From: an uncultured Roseobacter sp.
GTDB lineage: Bacteria > Pseudomonadota > Alphaproteobacteria > Rhodobacterales > Rhodobacteraceae
DNA: 64,000 nucleotides
Assembly (NCBI RefSeq): GCF_947492555.1
Contig: NZ_CANLNE010000002.1
Coordinates: 1,152,649-1,216,648 of the forward strand
Reading direction: 5' to 3'
Positions 17,388-26,634 of this stretch are shown one piece after another (positions within the stretch are counted from its first letter, which is position 1; every line of letters starts with the position of its first letter). The position numbers and the translations under genes are program-made. A model generated the notes under the pieces. It did not search any database. It was not told the origin of the DNA and worked only from the letters and a program-made list of their open reading frames with translations.

Positions 17388-18929
17388 ATGACCACACCCG
17401 CGCTGACTTTCTCCGACGACCAGGCCGCAGCTTATGATAGCGTGACAGAGGTCCTGCGCGGGTCGGGCATTGATCTGGATGATCAACTTCTGACACCGCC
17501 CAAAAGTTCGGTTGCCTCTGTCATGGCCATCACCGGCAAGGCGGGATCGGGCAAAACGCTGCTGTTGGCAGAGCTTTACAAGGCGTTGGAAGGCGCAGGT
17601 GTCGAGGTCGTCTCGGGCGATTACGAATCCCGCAAACGCCGCGACAAGCGCACGCTGGCCATTCTTGCACCAACCAACAAGGCCGCGAGTGTTCTGCGTC
17701 TGCGCGGTGTGCCCGCGACCACGATTCACCGCATCCTTTACACGCCGGTCTATGATCCGGAATATGAACGCATCGCGGAGTGGCTGGCGGCCAATGGAGA
17801 GCGTCCTGAGATCGACGGGCTGACCGATGTGGCCCTTGACCGGGCAGCAGCCTTTTATGCCACCAACAAGTCGATTCCCGGTGCCTTGGCGGCGGCGGGT
17901 CTGCGCGGGTCGGATTTCATCACCGGCTGGAAACGGCGGGAAGAGCCGCTGGACATTGGTTTTGTCGATGAATCGTCGATGCTGGACGACAAGCAATTCG
18001 AGGATCTCAGGGAGATTTTCCCGACGCTCTTGTTGTTCGGTGATCCTGCTCAGCTTGCGCCGGTTAACCAATCAGGCGCGATGGTGTTCGAGAAGCTGCC
18101 TGAAAAACGGGTGCTGGCCCTGAACCGTATCCACCGGCAGGAGGCGGACAACCCGATCCTTGATCTCGCCCATGCGCTTGGTGATCCCGATCTGGGGTTT
18201 GAGCAATTCGAGCGGATGGTAGAGGAGGCAGCAGCACGCGATGAACGGGTGGTCTGGGGCCAGCGGGTCGAGGTCGATCTGATGGCGCGCAGTCCTGTGC
18301 TGGTCTGGCGCAACGCGACGCGCATCCGGCTCATCAATGCCTTTCGTCAGGTTCATGGAGCGCCGGAGGATGCGTTGCTGGAGGGTGAACCCCTGATCTG
18401 CGACGGCCTGGAGTTGCCGCTGAAGCACCGCAAGAAGCGTTTGGATCTTGAGGCGCGGGGCCTCATCAAGGGGGCACAGGTGATCTATCTGGGCGAGGGG
18501 CGCAAACCGGGGTTCAGCCGCCTGCATGTAATGGGAGCAGAAGATCCTCAGGTCTCCGCCGCATCGATCGTGAAAATCGAAAAGCCGGATGAGGAGGAGC
18601 CCTTCATCCCCTTTGCAGCCCGGATGGGCGCGACCTTTCTGCATGGCGCGGCGGTCACCATTCACAAGGCTCAGGGCAGCCAGTGGGATACGGTGCAAGT
18701 CTTTGCGCCTGATCTCTACGCCGCAGCGCGGATGGGGCGCTCAGAGGCGGGACAGCCGCTCTGGAAGCGCTTGGCCTATGTGGCGATCACGCGGGCGCAG
18801 GAGAGGCTTATCTGGGTGGTGCGCAATCGGCTGTCGAAACCGACCGGGCCGCTCGCCGTGGATGATTTGCGCGCGGTGCCCGCAGCCCCACTGGCATTGT
18901 CCGAACCCCAACCGGAGGAATTGCTATGA
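17388..18929 (+). CDS. RecD-like ATP-dependent DNA helicase / AAA ATPase
   Basis: The 513-residue SF1 protein has Walker A GKAGSGKT at residues 50-57, a Walker B-like FVDESSML near 190, and a GDPAQLAPV motif III. C-terminal UvrD-type motifs HKAQGSQWDTVQVF and YVAITRAQERLIWV complete the set. This is the layout of RecD2-like helicases that are widespread in Rhodobacterales. The substrate is DNA; a repair or replication role is inferred. It overlaps the next gene by 4 nt (ATGA). Confidence 0.88.
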   Translation: MTTPALTFSDDQAAAYDSVTEVLRGSGIDLDDQLLTPPKSSVASVMAITGKAGSGKTLLLAELYKALEGAGVEVVSGDYESRKRRDKRTLAILAPTNKAASVLRLRGVPATTIHRILYTPVYDPEYERIAEWLAANGERPEIDGLTDVALDRAAAFYATNKSIPGALAAAGLRGSDFITGWKRREEPLDIGFVDESSMLDDKQFEDLREIFPTLLLFGDPAQLAPVNQSGAMVFEKLPEKRVLALNRIHRQEADNPILDLAHALGDPDLGFEQFERMVEEAAARDERVVWGQRVEVDLMARSPVLVWRNATRIRLINAFRQVHGAPEDALLEGEPLICDGLELPLKHRKKRLDLEARGLIKGAQVIYLGEGRKPGFSRLHVMGAEDPQVSAASIVKIEKPDEEEPFIPFAARMGATFLHGAAVTIHKAQGSQWDTVQVFAPDLYAAARMGRSEAGQPLWKRLAYVAITRAQERLIWVVRNRLSKPTGPLAVDDLRAVPAAPLALSEPQPEELL

Positions 18930-19627
18930 AATCGGTCATCATTACAGGCGCCAGCTCGGGCATTGGCCATGCAACGGCGGAGATGTTTCTGGAGGCAGGC
19001 TGGCGCGTCGGTCTGATCGCGCGGCGCGCGGACCGGCTTGAGGCTCTTGCCGACCGGTTTGAAACCGCAGTGCCGCTGCCTGCCGATGTGACCGATGCAA
19101 CGGGCATGCAGGCGGCGTTCGATGCTTTCGGCCATCTTGATTTGCTTTTCAACAACGCGGGACTTTTTGGACCTTCGGCGACAATCGACGAGGTCGATCT
19201 GCAGGACTGGGCCGAGGTGATGCAGGTGAATGTTGGTGGCATGTTCATTGCCGCGAAACTGGCCTTTGCACAAATGCGCAGCCAGAAACCACAGGGCGGG
19301 CGGATCATCAACAATGGCTCACTGTCAGCCTACGTGCCGCGCCCGAATTCAGTGTGCTATACCACGACCAAACATGCGGTGACCGGGTTGACCAAAACCC
19401 TGTCACTGGATGGGAGGCCCTTCGGCATTGCCTGCGGGCAAATCGATATAGGTAACGCGGAAACCGACCTGCTTGCGCAATTGAAAAAGACACAGCCAGG
19501 TACTGCGACGATGGACGTTCAGAATGCCGCGCGATCCGTCCTGCATATGGCCGGGATGCCCCCGGAAGCGAATGTGCAATTCATGACCGTCATGGCGACC
19601 ACAATGCCGTATATCGGGCGCGGGTGA
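18926..19627 (+). CDS. SDR-family oxidoreductase
   Basis: A classical short-chain dehydrogenase/reductase of 233 residues. The nucleotide motif TGASSGIGHA lies at residues 7-16, NNAG at about 75, and the active-site Ser-Tyr-Lys is visible as NNGSLSAYVPRPNSVCYTTTKHA. The cofactor preference may be NADPH because of the ARRADR stretch after the second strand. It is translationally coupled to the helicase gene. The substrate is unknown. A palindromic repeat terminates it against the convergent TIGR02186 gene. Confidence 0.88.
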   Translation: MKSVIITGASSGIGHATAEMFLEAGWRVGLIARRADRLEALADRFETAVPLPADVTDATGMQAAFDAFGHLDLLFNNAGLFGPSATIDEVDLQDWAEVMQVNVGGMFIAAKLAFAQMRSQKPQGGRIINNGSLSAYVPRPNSVCYTTTKHAVTGLTKTLSLDGRPFGIACGQIDIGNAETDLLAQLKKTQPGTATMDVQNAARSVLHMAGMPPEANVQFMTVMATTMPYIGRG

Positions 19628-19633
19628 TACCAA

Positions 19634-19655
19634 AGGTGGGCTTCAGGCCACCCTT
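19634..19655. repeat. Palindromic intergenic repeat, copy 1
   Basis: AGGTGGGCTTCAGGCCACCC lies in the 33-nt gap between two converging genes. It differs from the 36032-36060 copy only by a missing T and an extra C. It can fold as a hairpin and is followed by CTTGG, so it may act as a bidirectional terminator. Confidence 0.6.
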
Positions 19656-19660
19656 GGAGC

Positions 19661-20428
19661 TCAGGCGCGGAACATCCTGAAGACGGCGGATGCAGCCCAG
19701 CCTGCGGCAATGGCGATGGCGATGGACATAATCCCGTAAAGCAGAGGTTGCCCCCGAGAAAGCTCAAAGAGCCAGCGTTCCAAACCAACTTTCTGCACAT
19801 CGATGGTCGTGTCATAGCTGGAGATCACCTGACCATCGCGCGTCAGGAAAATACGCGTCACGTAATCGCCCTCTGTCAGTGCGGCCGGCAGGCGGACGGC
19901 CGTGCGAAACAATGTCTGTTCGCTGACGGTAACCGCGTCCTCGCGCAGCTGGTAGAGATCTGATCGGCTGCGGATGCGGATGAGTGCCTCGGTGAAGCTT
20001 TCGGCATCGCTGATGTTCGAGGGCGCACCTACCGAGCGGATGGCGCGCGGCACGGATATCTTGTGGCGCAGGTCCTCCACATCCTTGAGCACCTCACGCA
20101 ACGGGCCGCTGGTCTGCACAGCGTAGAAGCTGGGCGCGCGATCCACTTCGACGGCATCCGTGTTCACCCAGATCCCCAACCGTTTGGCTTTGCGCCGTAC
20201 AGTCAGAGGCATGGACGGGCCTGCAACGGTTACGATGACCTCGATGGGTGGCCCTTCTGGAATGGCCTTTTCCCGCTTCACGGCGCCGAAGATAAGAATA
20301 TCAGAGCCGTCAAAGCTCGTGGTGATCGACACCTTGTCCTTGCTGAGGCCCAACACGACTTCTTCGGCCCATAGCGGTCCTGTGCAGAGCAGAGAAAGCG
20401 CCAGGAGAGCGGTCAGAAAACGGGGCAT
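19661..20428 (-). CDS. TIGR02186-family transmembrane protein
   Basis: The 255-residue protein has a signal peptide (residues 1-20, ending LWAEE), a periplasmic domain, and a C-terminal transmembrane helix (about 230-250, GIMSIAIAIAAGWAASAVF). It matches TIGR02186, a family found almost only beside TauE-like transporters in Rhodobacterales and relatives. The start ATG 20428 (MPRFL) was chosen over the longer frame that overlaps tauE. It is 5 nt downstream of the TauE gene in the same operon, probably as an accessory subunit. Confidence 0.85.
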   Translation of the reverse strand: MPRFLTALLALSLLCTGPLWAEEVVLGLSKDKVSITTSFDGSDILIFGAVKREKAIPEGPPIEVIVTVAGPSMPLTVRRKAKRLGIWVNTDAVEVDRAPSFYAVQTSGPLREVLKDVEDLRHKISVPRAIRSVGAPSNISDAESFTEALIRIRSRSDLYQLREDAVTVSEQTLFRTAVRLPAALTEGDYVTRIFLTRDGQVISSYDTTIDVQKVGLERWLFELSRGQPLLYGIMSIAIAIAAGWAASAVFRMFRA

Positions 20429-20433
20429 CACGT

Positions 20434-21348
20434 TCAATGCCCCGCGGCCGCACCGACGGAGTAGAGCTCCGACGGCATCAAAAGCAGATCGAGGGCCAGC
20501 TTGCCGCATACCGCAAGCACCATGAGGGCCAGAAGGATGCGCAGCTGTTCGGCCTTCATCTTGACGCCGATGCGCGTCCCGATCTGCGCACCGATCACGC
20601 CCCCGACCAAGAGCAGTACCGCCAGCACGATGTCCACGGTAAAGTTCGTCGTGGCGTGCAGCAGCGTGGTAAAGCCGGTCACGAAAATGATCTGGAAAAG
20701 CGATGTGCCCACGACAACCTTGGTCGGCATGCCGAGCAGGTAGATCATGGCGGGCACCATGATGAAACCGCCCCCCACACCCATGATCGCTGCCAGAATA
20801 CCGACGGCCACGCCCACCAGCAGCGGGGGGATCACGGAGATGTAGAGCCCGGAGACCCGGAACCGCATCTTGAAGGGCAGCCCGTGGATCCAGTTGTGCT
20901 TCTTGCGGGCAGGCGGTTTGCCGGATTTGGTCTTGCGGATCGCGTTCAGGCTTTCGATGAACATCAGCCCGCCGATCACGCCAAGGAAGACGACATAGCA
21001 GAGCTTGACCAGCAGATCGACCTGGCCCTGCGCCTTGAGGTAGTTGAATACGACGACCCCCAGCGCAGCACCGACAAGGCCCCCTATGAGCAGCACGGTG
21101 CCCATCCTGAGATCGACCGTCTTTCGCTTCAAATGCGCCAGCACGCCGGAGAAGGAAGAGGCGACAATCTGGTTGGCTTCGGTGGCCACAGCCACCGCAG
21201 GCGGGATGCCGATCATGAAGAGCAGCGGTGTCATCAGGAACCCACCGCCCACACCGAACATGCCCGACAGGATGCCAACAATCCCACCCAGGCCGAGCAA
21301 CAAAAAAGCGTTGACCGAAACTTCGGCGATGGGAAGGTAAATTTGCAT
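20434..21348 (-). CDS. TauE/SafE (TSUP) family anion permease
   Basis: The 304-residue protein has eight or so hydrophobic helices in two homologous halves, each carrying the glycine-rich GxFGVGGGF signature (SGMFGVGGGFLMTP and AIMGVGGGFIMVP). TSUP proteins export sulfite, sulfoacetate or related organosulfonates. It is followed by the TIGR02186 gene. Substrate cannot be told from the sequence; the Rhodobacterales pair is often tied to sulfur metabolism. Confidence 0.88.
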   Translation of the reverse strand: MQIYLPIAEVSVNAFLLLGLGGIVGILSGMFGVGGGFLMTPLLFMIGIPPAVAVATEANQIVASSFSGVLAHLKRKTVDLRMGTVLLIGGLVGAALGVVVFNYLKAQGQVDLLVKLCYVVFLGVIGGLMFIESLNAIRKTKSGKPPARKKHNWIHGLPFKMRFRVSGLYISVIPPLLVGVAVGILAAIMGVGGGFIMVPAMIYLLGMPTKVVVGTSLFQIIFVTGFTTLLHATTNFTVDIVLAVLLLVGGVIGAQIGTRIGVKMKAEQLRILLALMVLAVCGKLALDLLLMPSELYSVGAAAGH

Positions 21349-21421
21349 GTCCTCTGTTAGAGCACAGGGGGGTGCAAAATCAATGCCCCTTGCTGCCCTG
21401 CAGCAATCAGGACTGACATAA

Positions 21422-21438
21422 AAGGCCGAACTGGCCTT
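21422..21438 (-). terminator. Terminator of the BMP transporter operon
   Basis: AAGGCC (21422-21427) pairs with GGCCTT (21433-21438) around a 5-nt loop. On the minus strand it is followed by a TTTTA run, six bases beyond the stop of the last transporter gene. Short stem, so moderate support. Confidence 0.5.
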
Positions 21439-21444
21439 ATGGGA

Positions 21445-22413
21445 TCAGCGCTCTTTGACGTAGGGTTCGCCTCCTGCGCGAGGTGGGATCGCTTTGCCCA
21501 CGAAACCGGCCAGAATGATCACGGTCATGACGTAGGGCAGCGCGCCCAAGAGAGCCCCCTGTACCTTGATGCCGAATAGCGCTTCGATCACGTCCGGGCG
21601 GGTCTCCAGCGCGCCAAAAAGACCAAAGAGCAGCGTGGCATAGAGTGCATACCAGGGCCGCCATTTGGCAAAGATCAAGGCGGCGAGCGCGATGAACCCG
21701 CGACCCGCGGACATGTCCTTGACGAACCCTGCCTGCAGAGCTGTTGAGAGGTAAGCGCCCGCGATGCCGCAGAGGATCCCGCAGATCATCACGGCGGCGT
21801 AGCGCAACCCGACGACGGAAACACCCGCGGTATCCACGGCGGCAGGGTTTTCCCCAACGGCGCGCAGGCGCAGGCCGAAGCGCGTGCGAAACAGGATCCA
21901 CCACGTCAGCGGCACCATGGCGAAAGCGAGATAGACAAGGATCGAGTGCCCCGAAATCAGTTCCTGATAGATCGGGCCGATAAAGGGCACGGACCCGAAG
22001 GCTTCGGCGAAGGGCAGGGTGATGGGCTCGAACCTTGCGCCGCCCATCAGAGAGGGGGTGCGCCCGCCCTGGCTGAACCAGTCCTGCGCGATCAGAACCG
22101 TCAGCCCCGCGGCCAGAAAATTGATCGCAACGCCGGAAATCAACTGGTTGCCGCGGAAGGTGATGGAGGCCAGCCCATGCAGCAGGCTGAACAACATCGA
22201 CGCGGTGATGCCCGCGAGCAGACCGATCCAGACAGAGCCGGTCAGCGCGGCAATCGCGGCGGAAAAGAACGCCGCGGCAAGCATTTTACCTTCAAGGCCG
22301 ATGTCGAAAATGCCCGCCCGTTCAGAGAACAGTCCGGCCAGGCAGGCCAGCAGCAGCGGGGTGGCCAGACGCACGGTGCTGTCGAGCAGTTGGATGAGGG
22401 TCAGGAAATCCAT
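21445..22413 (-). CDS. BMP-type nucleoside ABC transporter permease (second)
   Basis: The 322-residue inner-membrane permease has about eight hydrophobic helices and the family block GENPAAVDTAGVSVVGLRYAAVM. It resembles the YufQ/NupQ half of nucleoside importers. The start codon shares one base with the stop of the other permease, so the two are translationally coupled. It is the last gene of the four-gene importer operon, which also encodes the other permease, an ATPase and a BMP binding protein. Confidence 0.9.
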   Translation of the reverse strand: MDFLTLIQLLDSTVRLATPLLLACLAGLFSERAGIFDIGLEGKMLAAAFFSAAIAALTGSVWIGLLAGITASMLFSLLHGLASITFRGNQLISGVAINFLAAGLTVLIAQDWFSQGGRTPSLMGGARFEPITLPFAEAFGSVPFIGPIYQELISGHSILVYLAFAMVPLTWWILFRTRFGLRLRAVGENPAAVDTAGVSVVGLRYAAVMICGILCGIAGAYLSTALQAGFVKDMSAGRGFIALAALIFAKWRPWYALYATLLFGLFGALETRPDVIEALFGIKVQGALLGALPYVMTVIILAGFVGKAIPPRAGGEPYVKER

Positions 22414-23507
22414 CAGGCATTCCTCCGCCGCATCATCAGGAACAGCCGTTCCAGTGGCATGCGCACCATGTTGTCGAGCGCGCCGGTAAAGAGGATCACA
22501 AGGGCTTGAATGACTACGATCAGCTCACGGGGAATCGATGTCCAGAGGGCGAGTTCGGCCCCGCCCTGATAGAGGAACCCAAAGAGGATTGCTGCCAGCA
22601 GAACGCCAAACGGGTGGCTGCGCCCCATGAGGGCCACGGCGATGCCGATGAAGCCCGCGCCTTCGACCGCGTTCAGCACCAGTCGTTCGGCTTCGCCCAT
22701 CACGTTGTTGATCGCCATGAGCCCCGCCAGACCGCCGGAGATCAGCATGGCGATCATGGTGATGGCCGTGGGAGAGATGCCGCCGTATTTGGCCGCAGGT
22801 TCAGATTTGCCGTAGCTGCGGATTTCGTATCCTAACCACGTGCGCCAGAGCAGGAACCACACGAGCACGCAGGCGAGCAGCGCGATCAGGAAGGTCACAT
22901 TTGCGGGCGCGGACTTGGAGAAGTTGATGCCGATGGGTGCGAGGATGTCATGCAAGGTCGGCAGGTGCGTGGTTTCCGGAAAGCGGGCGGTGGCCGGGTC
23001 CATGCTGCCCGCCGGGCGCATCAGGTTCACGAGCACGTAGTTCAGCACGGCCGCGCCGATGAAGTTGAACATGATCGTGGTGATCACGATATGGCTGCCG
23101 CGTTTGGCCTGCAGGAACGCCGGTATGGCGGCCCACGCCGCCCCGAACAGCGCCGCCGCGCCCGCCGCGCCCAGCAGGGCCAGCGTCCAATGCGGCCAGG
23201 GGATCAGCAGGCAGGCCAAGGCGACGCCCAGCCCGCCGAGCATGGCCTGTCCTTCGCCGCCAATGTTGAAAAGACCCGCATGAAAGGCCACCGAGACGGC
23301 AAGGCCGGTAAAGAGGAAGTTGGTCGCGTAATAAAGCGTGTAGCCCCAGCCATAGGTGCTGCCCAAGGCGCCCGTGACCATCAGGTTCACCGCCGCAATC
23401 GGGTCTTCCCCAATGGCAAGGATCACCAGCGCCGACAGGATCGCGGCCAGCAGCAGCGAGATGAGCGGGACGAGGGTGACCTCGGCCCATTTTGGCATCA
23501 CTTCCAT
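22413..23507 (-). CDS. BMP-type nucleoside ABC transporter permease (first)
   Basis: The 364-residue permease pairs with the preceding-listed one as a NupP/YufP-type subunit. About ten hydrophobic segments are visible, and the conserved FNIGGEGQAMLGGLGVALACLL block near residue 80 is typical. It lies 3 nt downstream of the ATPase gene. Purine or pyrimidine nucleosides are the probable cargo. Confidence 0.9.
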   Translation of the reverse strand: MEVMPKWAEVTLVPLISLLLAAILSALVILAIGEDPIAAVNLMVTGALGSTYGWGYTLYYATNFLFTGLAVSVAFHAGLFNIGGEGQAMLGGLGVALACLLIPWPHWTLALLGAAGAAALFGAAWAAIPAFLQAKRGSHIVITTIMFNFIGAAVLNYVLVNLMRPAGSMDPATARFPETTHLPTLHDILAPIGINFSKSAPANVTFLIALLACVLVWFLLWRTWLGYEIRSYGKSEPAAKYGGISPTAITMIAMLISGGLAGLMAINNVMGEAERLVLNAVEGAGFIGIAVALMGRSHPFGVLLAAILFGFLYQGGAELALWTSIPRELIVVIQALVILFTGALDNMVRMPLERLFLMMRRRNA

Positions 23508-23510
23508 GCT

Positions 23511-25064
23511 TTAGTTCCCTACACCGGCCATCAGCAGCCCCAGTTCTTTTTCGTCCGTCTCCGCCGATACCCGTTCACCCATGATATGCCCGTCGAACAT
23601 CACCGCAACCCGGTCTGCCAGCGCGAGGATTTCCTCAAGCTCGACCGAGACCAGCAGCACGGCCTTGCCCTTGTCGCGCAGGGCCACGATCTGCTGGTGA
23701 ATGAATTCGATTGCCCCGATGTCGACGCCGCGGGTGGGCTGGCCGACCAGCAGCAGATCGGGGTTGCGCTCGATCTCACGCGCCAGCACGATCTTCTGCT
23801 GATTGCCTCCGGAGAAGTTCTTGGCGGCCAGGCCCGGGTTGGGCGGGCGGACATCGAACCGCTCCATCTTGGCTTCGGTATCGGCGCGAATGGCCGCGTT
23901 GTTCAGCAAGACGCCCGACTGGTAATCCGGATCGCGGTGATAGCCAAAAGCGGTGTTCTCCCAGGCGGAGAAATCCATGATCAGCCCTTCGCGCTGCCGG
24001 TCTTCTGGCACATGGGCGATGCCACGCGCCCGGCGCGAGCGTCCGTCAGAATGCTTGCCGGACAGATCAAGCGGCTGGCCGTTTACGCGGATCTCGCCAC
24101 TGGCATCGGCATAGCCGCCTAGTACCTCTAGCAACTCGGACTGGCCGTTCCCGGCCACACCGGCAATCCCGACGATCTCCCCGGCGCGCACCTGCAGGTC
24201 AATCCCCTTGAGCCGTTCGACACCCTTGTCGTCAACCACGTGCAAGTTCTTGATGTCGAGAACAACATCGCCAGGGACGGCGGGTTTTTTATCAACCCGC
24301 AGCAGGACCTTGCGCCCCACCATCAGCTCGGCAAGTTCCGCCGGAGAGGTGTCTTTGGTCTTGACCGTTGCCGTCATCTCGCCCCGCCGCATGACGCTCA
24401 CGGTATCCGTGGCTTCCATGATCTCACGCAGTTTGTGGGTGATCAGGATGATGGTTTTGCCCTCTTCGCGCAGCCGGTCGAGGATGCGGAACAACTGATC
24501 CGCCTCTGCCGGGGTCAGCACGCCGGTGGGCTCATCGAGGATCAGGATATCGGCTTGCCGGTAGAGGGCTTTGAGAATTTCGACACGCTGCTGCATGCCG
24601 ACACCAAGCTCTTCGATCACCGCGTCCGGGTCGACGTTGAGCCCGTATTCATGCTCCAGCTCCAGCAGCGTCTTGCGCGCCTTGGCGAGCGAGGGGGTCA
24701 GCAGCCCACCGTCTTCGGCCCCGAGAATGATGTTCTCGAGCACCGTAAAATTCTCAACCAGCTTGAAGTGCTGGAAGACCATGCCGATGCCTGCGGCAAT
24801 CGCCGCCTGGCTGTCGGGGATGTCGGTTTTCTTCCCGGCGATAAAAATCTCGCCCTTGTCGGCTTTGTAAAAGCCATAAAGGATCGACATCAGGGTCGAT
24901 TTGCCCGCGCCGTTCTCTCCGATGATGCCGTGAATCGTGCCGGGCATGACCCGGATGGAAATGTCCTTGTTGGCCTGAACCGGTCCAAAAGCCTTTGAAA
25001 TGCCCTGGAGTTCGATGGCGGGGGCGGCAGTTTCCTGCCGCCCCGACGTATCGCTGCCGTTCAT
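23511..25064 (-). CDS. BMP-type nucleoside ABC transporter ATPase
   Basis: The 517-residue protein contains two ABC domains in tandem, as in RbsA/NupO-type importers. The first has Walker A GENGAGKST and signature LGVGMQQRVEIL with DEPTGVLTP; the second has GVAGNGQSELL and SGGNQQKIVLARE. The second Walker A is degenerate, as is usual for this class. The gene is 3 nt after the binding protein gene. Confidence 0.92.
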   Translation of the reverse strand: MNGSDTSGRQETAAPAIELQGISKAFGPVQANKDISIRVMPGTIHGIIGENGAGKSTLMSILYGFYKADKGEIFIAGKKTDIPDSQAAIAAGIGMVFQHFKLVENFTVLENIILGAEDGGLLTPSLAKARKTLLELEHEYGLNVDPDAVIEELGVGMQQRVEILKALYRQADILILDEPTGVLTPAEADQLFRILDRLREEGKTIILITHKLREIMEATDTVSVMRRGEMTATVKTKDTSPAELAELMVGRKVLLRVDKKPAVPGDVVLDIKNLHVVDDKGVERLKGIDLQVRAGEIVGIAGVAGNGQSELLEVLGGYADASGEIRVNGQPLDLSGKHSDGRSRRARGIAHVPEDRQREGLIMDFSAWENTAFGYHRDPDYQSGVLLNNAAIRADTEAKMERFDVRPPNPGLAAKNFSGGNQQKIVLAREIERNPDLLLVGQPTRGVDIGAIEFIHQQIVALRDKGKAVLLVSVELEEILALADRVAVMFDGHIMGERVSAETDEKELGLLMAGVGN

Positions 25065-25067
25065 GCT

Positions 25068-26063
25068 TTAAAAGCTCAGAGCCGGGCAGCTGTCGTCCGA
25101 TGTATAGTCATGCACGGCCAGATCTCCGGCTGCGATTTTGTCAGCAGCAGCATCAACCGCCGCCTGCATGTCTGCGCTCACCAGATCGGCGTTGTTTTCA
25201 TCCATGGCATAGCCGACGCCGCCATTGGCAAGCCCCATGACGTTAAAGCCTTTTTCCATGCCCGGGCCGTCAGACATCGCGTCAAAGACAGCGTTATCGA
25301 CGCGCTTGAGCATGGAGGTCAGCACTTTGCCCGGATGCAAGTGGTTCTGGTTGCTGTCCACACCGATGGAGAGGATGTTTTCATCCGCCGCCGTTTGCAG
25401 CACGCCGACACCGGTGCCGCCCGCAGCGGCATAGACCACGTCAGCGCCCTGGCTGATCTGCGCCTTGGTCAGCTCGGAGCCCTTCACCGGGTCGTTCCAG
25501 GCGGCAGGCGTCGTGCCCGTCATGTTGGCAATCACCGTGGCGTCGGGATTGACGGCCTTGACACCCTGCGCGTAGCCGCAGGCGAATTTACGGATCAGCG
25601 GGATGTCCATGCCACCGATGAAGCCGACCGTGCCGGATTGCGAGGCTTTGGCGGCCAGCATGCCAACGAGGTAGGAGCCTTCATGTTCGTTAAAGACCAC
25701 GGAACGGACGTTGGGCGCATCCACCACCATGTCGATGATGACGAAATCCGTGTCCGGGTAGTCGCTCGCCACCTGACCCAGCGCGTCGCCGAAGGCGAAA
25801 CCGGTCATGACAATCGGGTTGGCGCCGGATTCGGCAAAGCGGCGCAGAGCCTGCTCGCGCTGCGCTTCGGACTGCAGTTCGATGTCACGGAAGGAGTTGC
25901 CGGTCTCTTCGGCCCAGCGTGTGGCTCCGTTGAACGCCGCTTCGTTAAAGGACTTGTCGAACTTGCCGCCAAGATCGAAGATCAGCGCGGGTTCGGCGAG
26001 GGCGGCACCAGCGGACAAAGCCAGTGCAGCCGTTGCGCCGAGAAATTTGTGCATAAGAGTCAT
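25068..26063 (-). CDS. BMP-family nucleoside ABC transporter substrate-binding protein
   Basis: The 331-residue periplasmic protein has a signal peptide (residues about 1-23, ending ALA-E). The BMP motifs FDLGGKFDKSFNEAAFNGA and GFIGGMDIPLIRKFACGYAQGVKA follow, and the C-terminus has GGVGYAMDENN. There is no lipobox, so it should be soluble in the periplasm. First gene of the importer operon; a 133-nt gap to rimI upstream holds its promoter. The start at 26063 is preceded by GGGAGA. Confidence 0.92.
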   Translation of the reverse strand: MTLMHKFLGATAALALSAGAALAEPALIFDLGGKFDKSFNEAAFNGATRWAEETGNSFRDIELQSEAQREQALRRFAESGANPIVMTGFAFGDALGQVASDYPDTDFVIIDMVVDAPNVRSVVFNEHEGSYLVGMLAAKASQSGTVGFIGGMDIPLIRKFACGYAQGVKAVNPDATVIANMTGTTPAAWNDPVKGSELTKAQISQGADVVYAAAGGTGVGVLQTAADENILSIGVDSNQNHLHPGKVLTSMLKRVDNAVFDAMSDGPGMEKGFNVMGLANGGVGYAMDENNADLVSADMQAAVDAAADKIAAGDLAVHDYTSDDSCPALSF

Positions 26064-26196
26064 TCAGGGGTCTCCCAGTTTGTGATTTTGGGGCGTCCGG
26101 CGGGCCAATCATAGCCCAAAGCCGCCCGGTATGAGCAGAGTTTATCTGTTCCTGTGCAAATTAGGGCCTAGCTGACGGGCAGGGTCAACCGGTTTT

Positions 26197-26634
26197 TCAA
26201 GGTGTGCGGGGGGATTCAGGCCCCTGACCGCAGGGCAATGCCGCTGTCATCAGCACAGCATCGACCGTGGTGCCGTCAGAACGCTTGTAGTAGCCCCGCC
26301 GCCGCCCGGCTTCGGCGAATCCATGCTTGCGGTAAAGGTTCTGCGCCGCGAGATTGTCTGCAGCTACCTCCAGAAATGCCGTTTGCGCCGCCGCATCCGA
26401 CATCCATTGGGTCATCAGTCTGGTAGCGATGCCTTGACGGTGGTGGTCGGGATGCACCGCGAGGGTCAACAGCTCCGCCTCCCCTGCGACGATGCGGATC
26501 AGGGCGAACCCCTGCGAATGAGCGATGAGAGTAACATGCGGGCTCAGCAGAAGGTCGGCAAATTCATCGGCCGACCAGTTTCGTTCAGACTGGAAAGCAG
26601 AACGATGCAGATTGGCCAGCTCTGCCGGCGTCAT
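26197..26634 (-). CDS. rimI: Ribosomal protein alanine N-acetyltransferase-like GNAT protein
   Basis: The 145-residue GNAT protein has the acetyl-CoA motif LAVHPDHHRQGIATRLM and the RimI-type EVAADNLAAQNLYRKHGF. It overlaps tsaB by 4 nt, the common tsaB-rimI arrangement, which is the main reason for calling it RimI. RimI acetylates the N-terminus of ribosomal protein S18; a wider substrate range is possible. Confidence 0.85.
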   Translation of the reverse strand: MTPAELANLHRSAFQSERNWSADEFADLLLSPHVTLIAHSQGFALIRIVAGEAELLTLAVHPDHHRQGIATRLMTQWMSDAAAQTAFLEVAADNLAAQNLYRKHGFAEAGRRRGYYKRSDGTTVDAVLMTAALPCGQGPESPRTP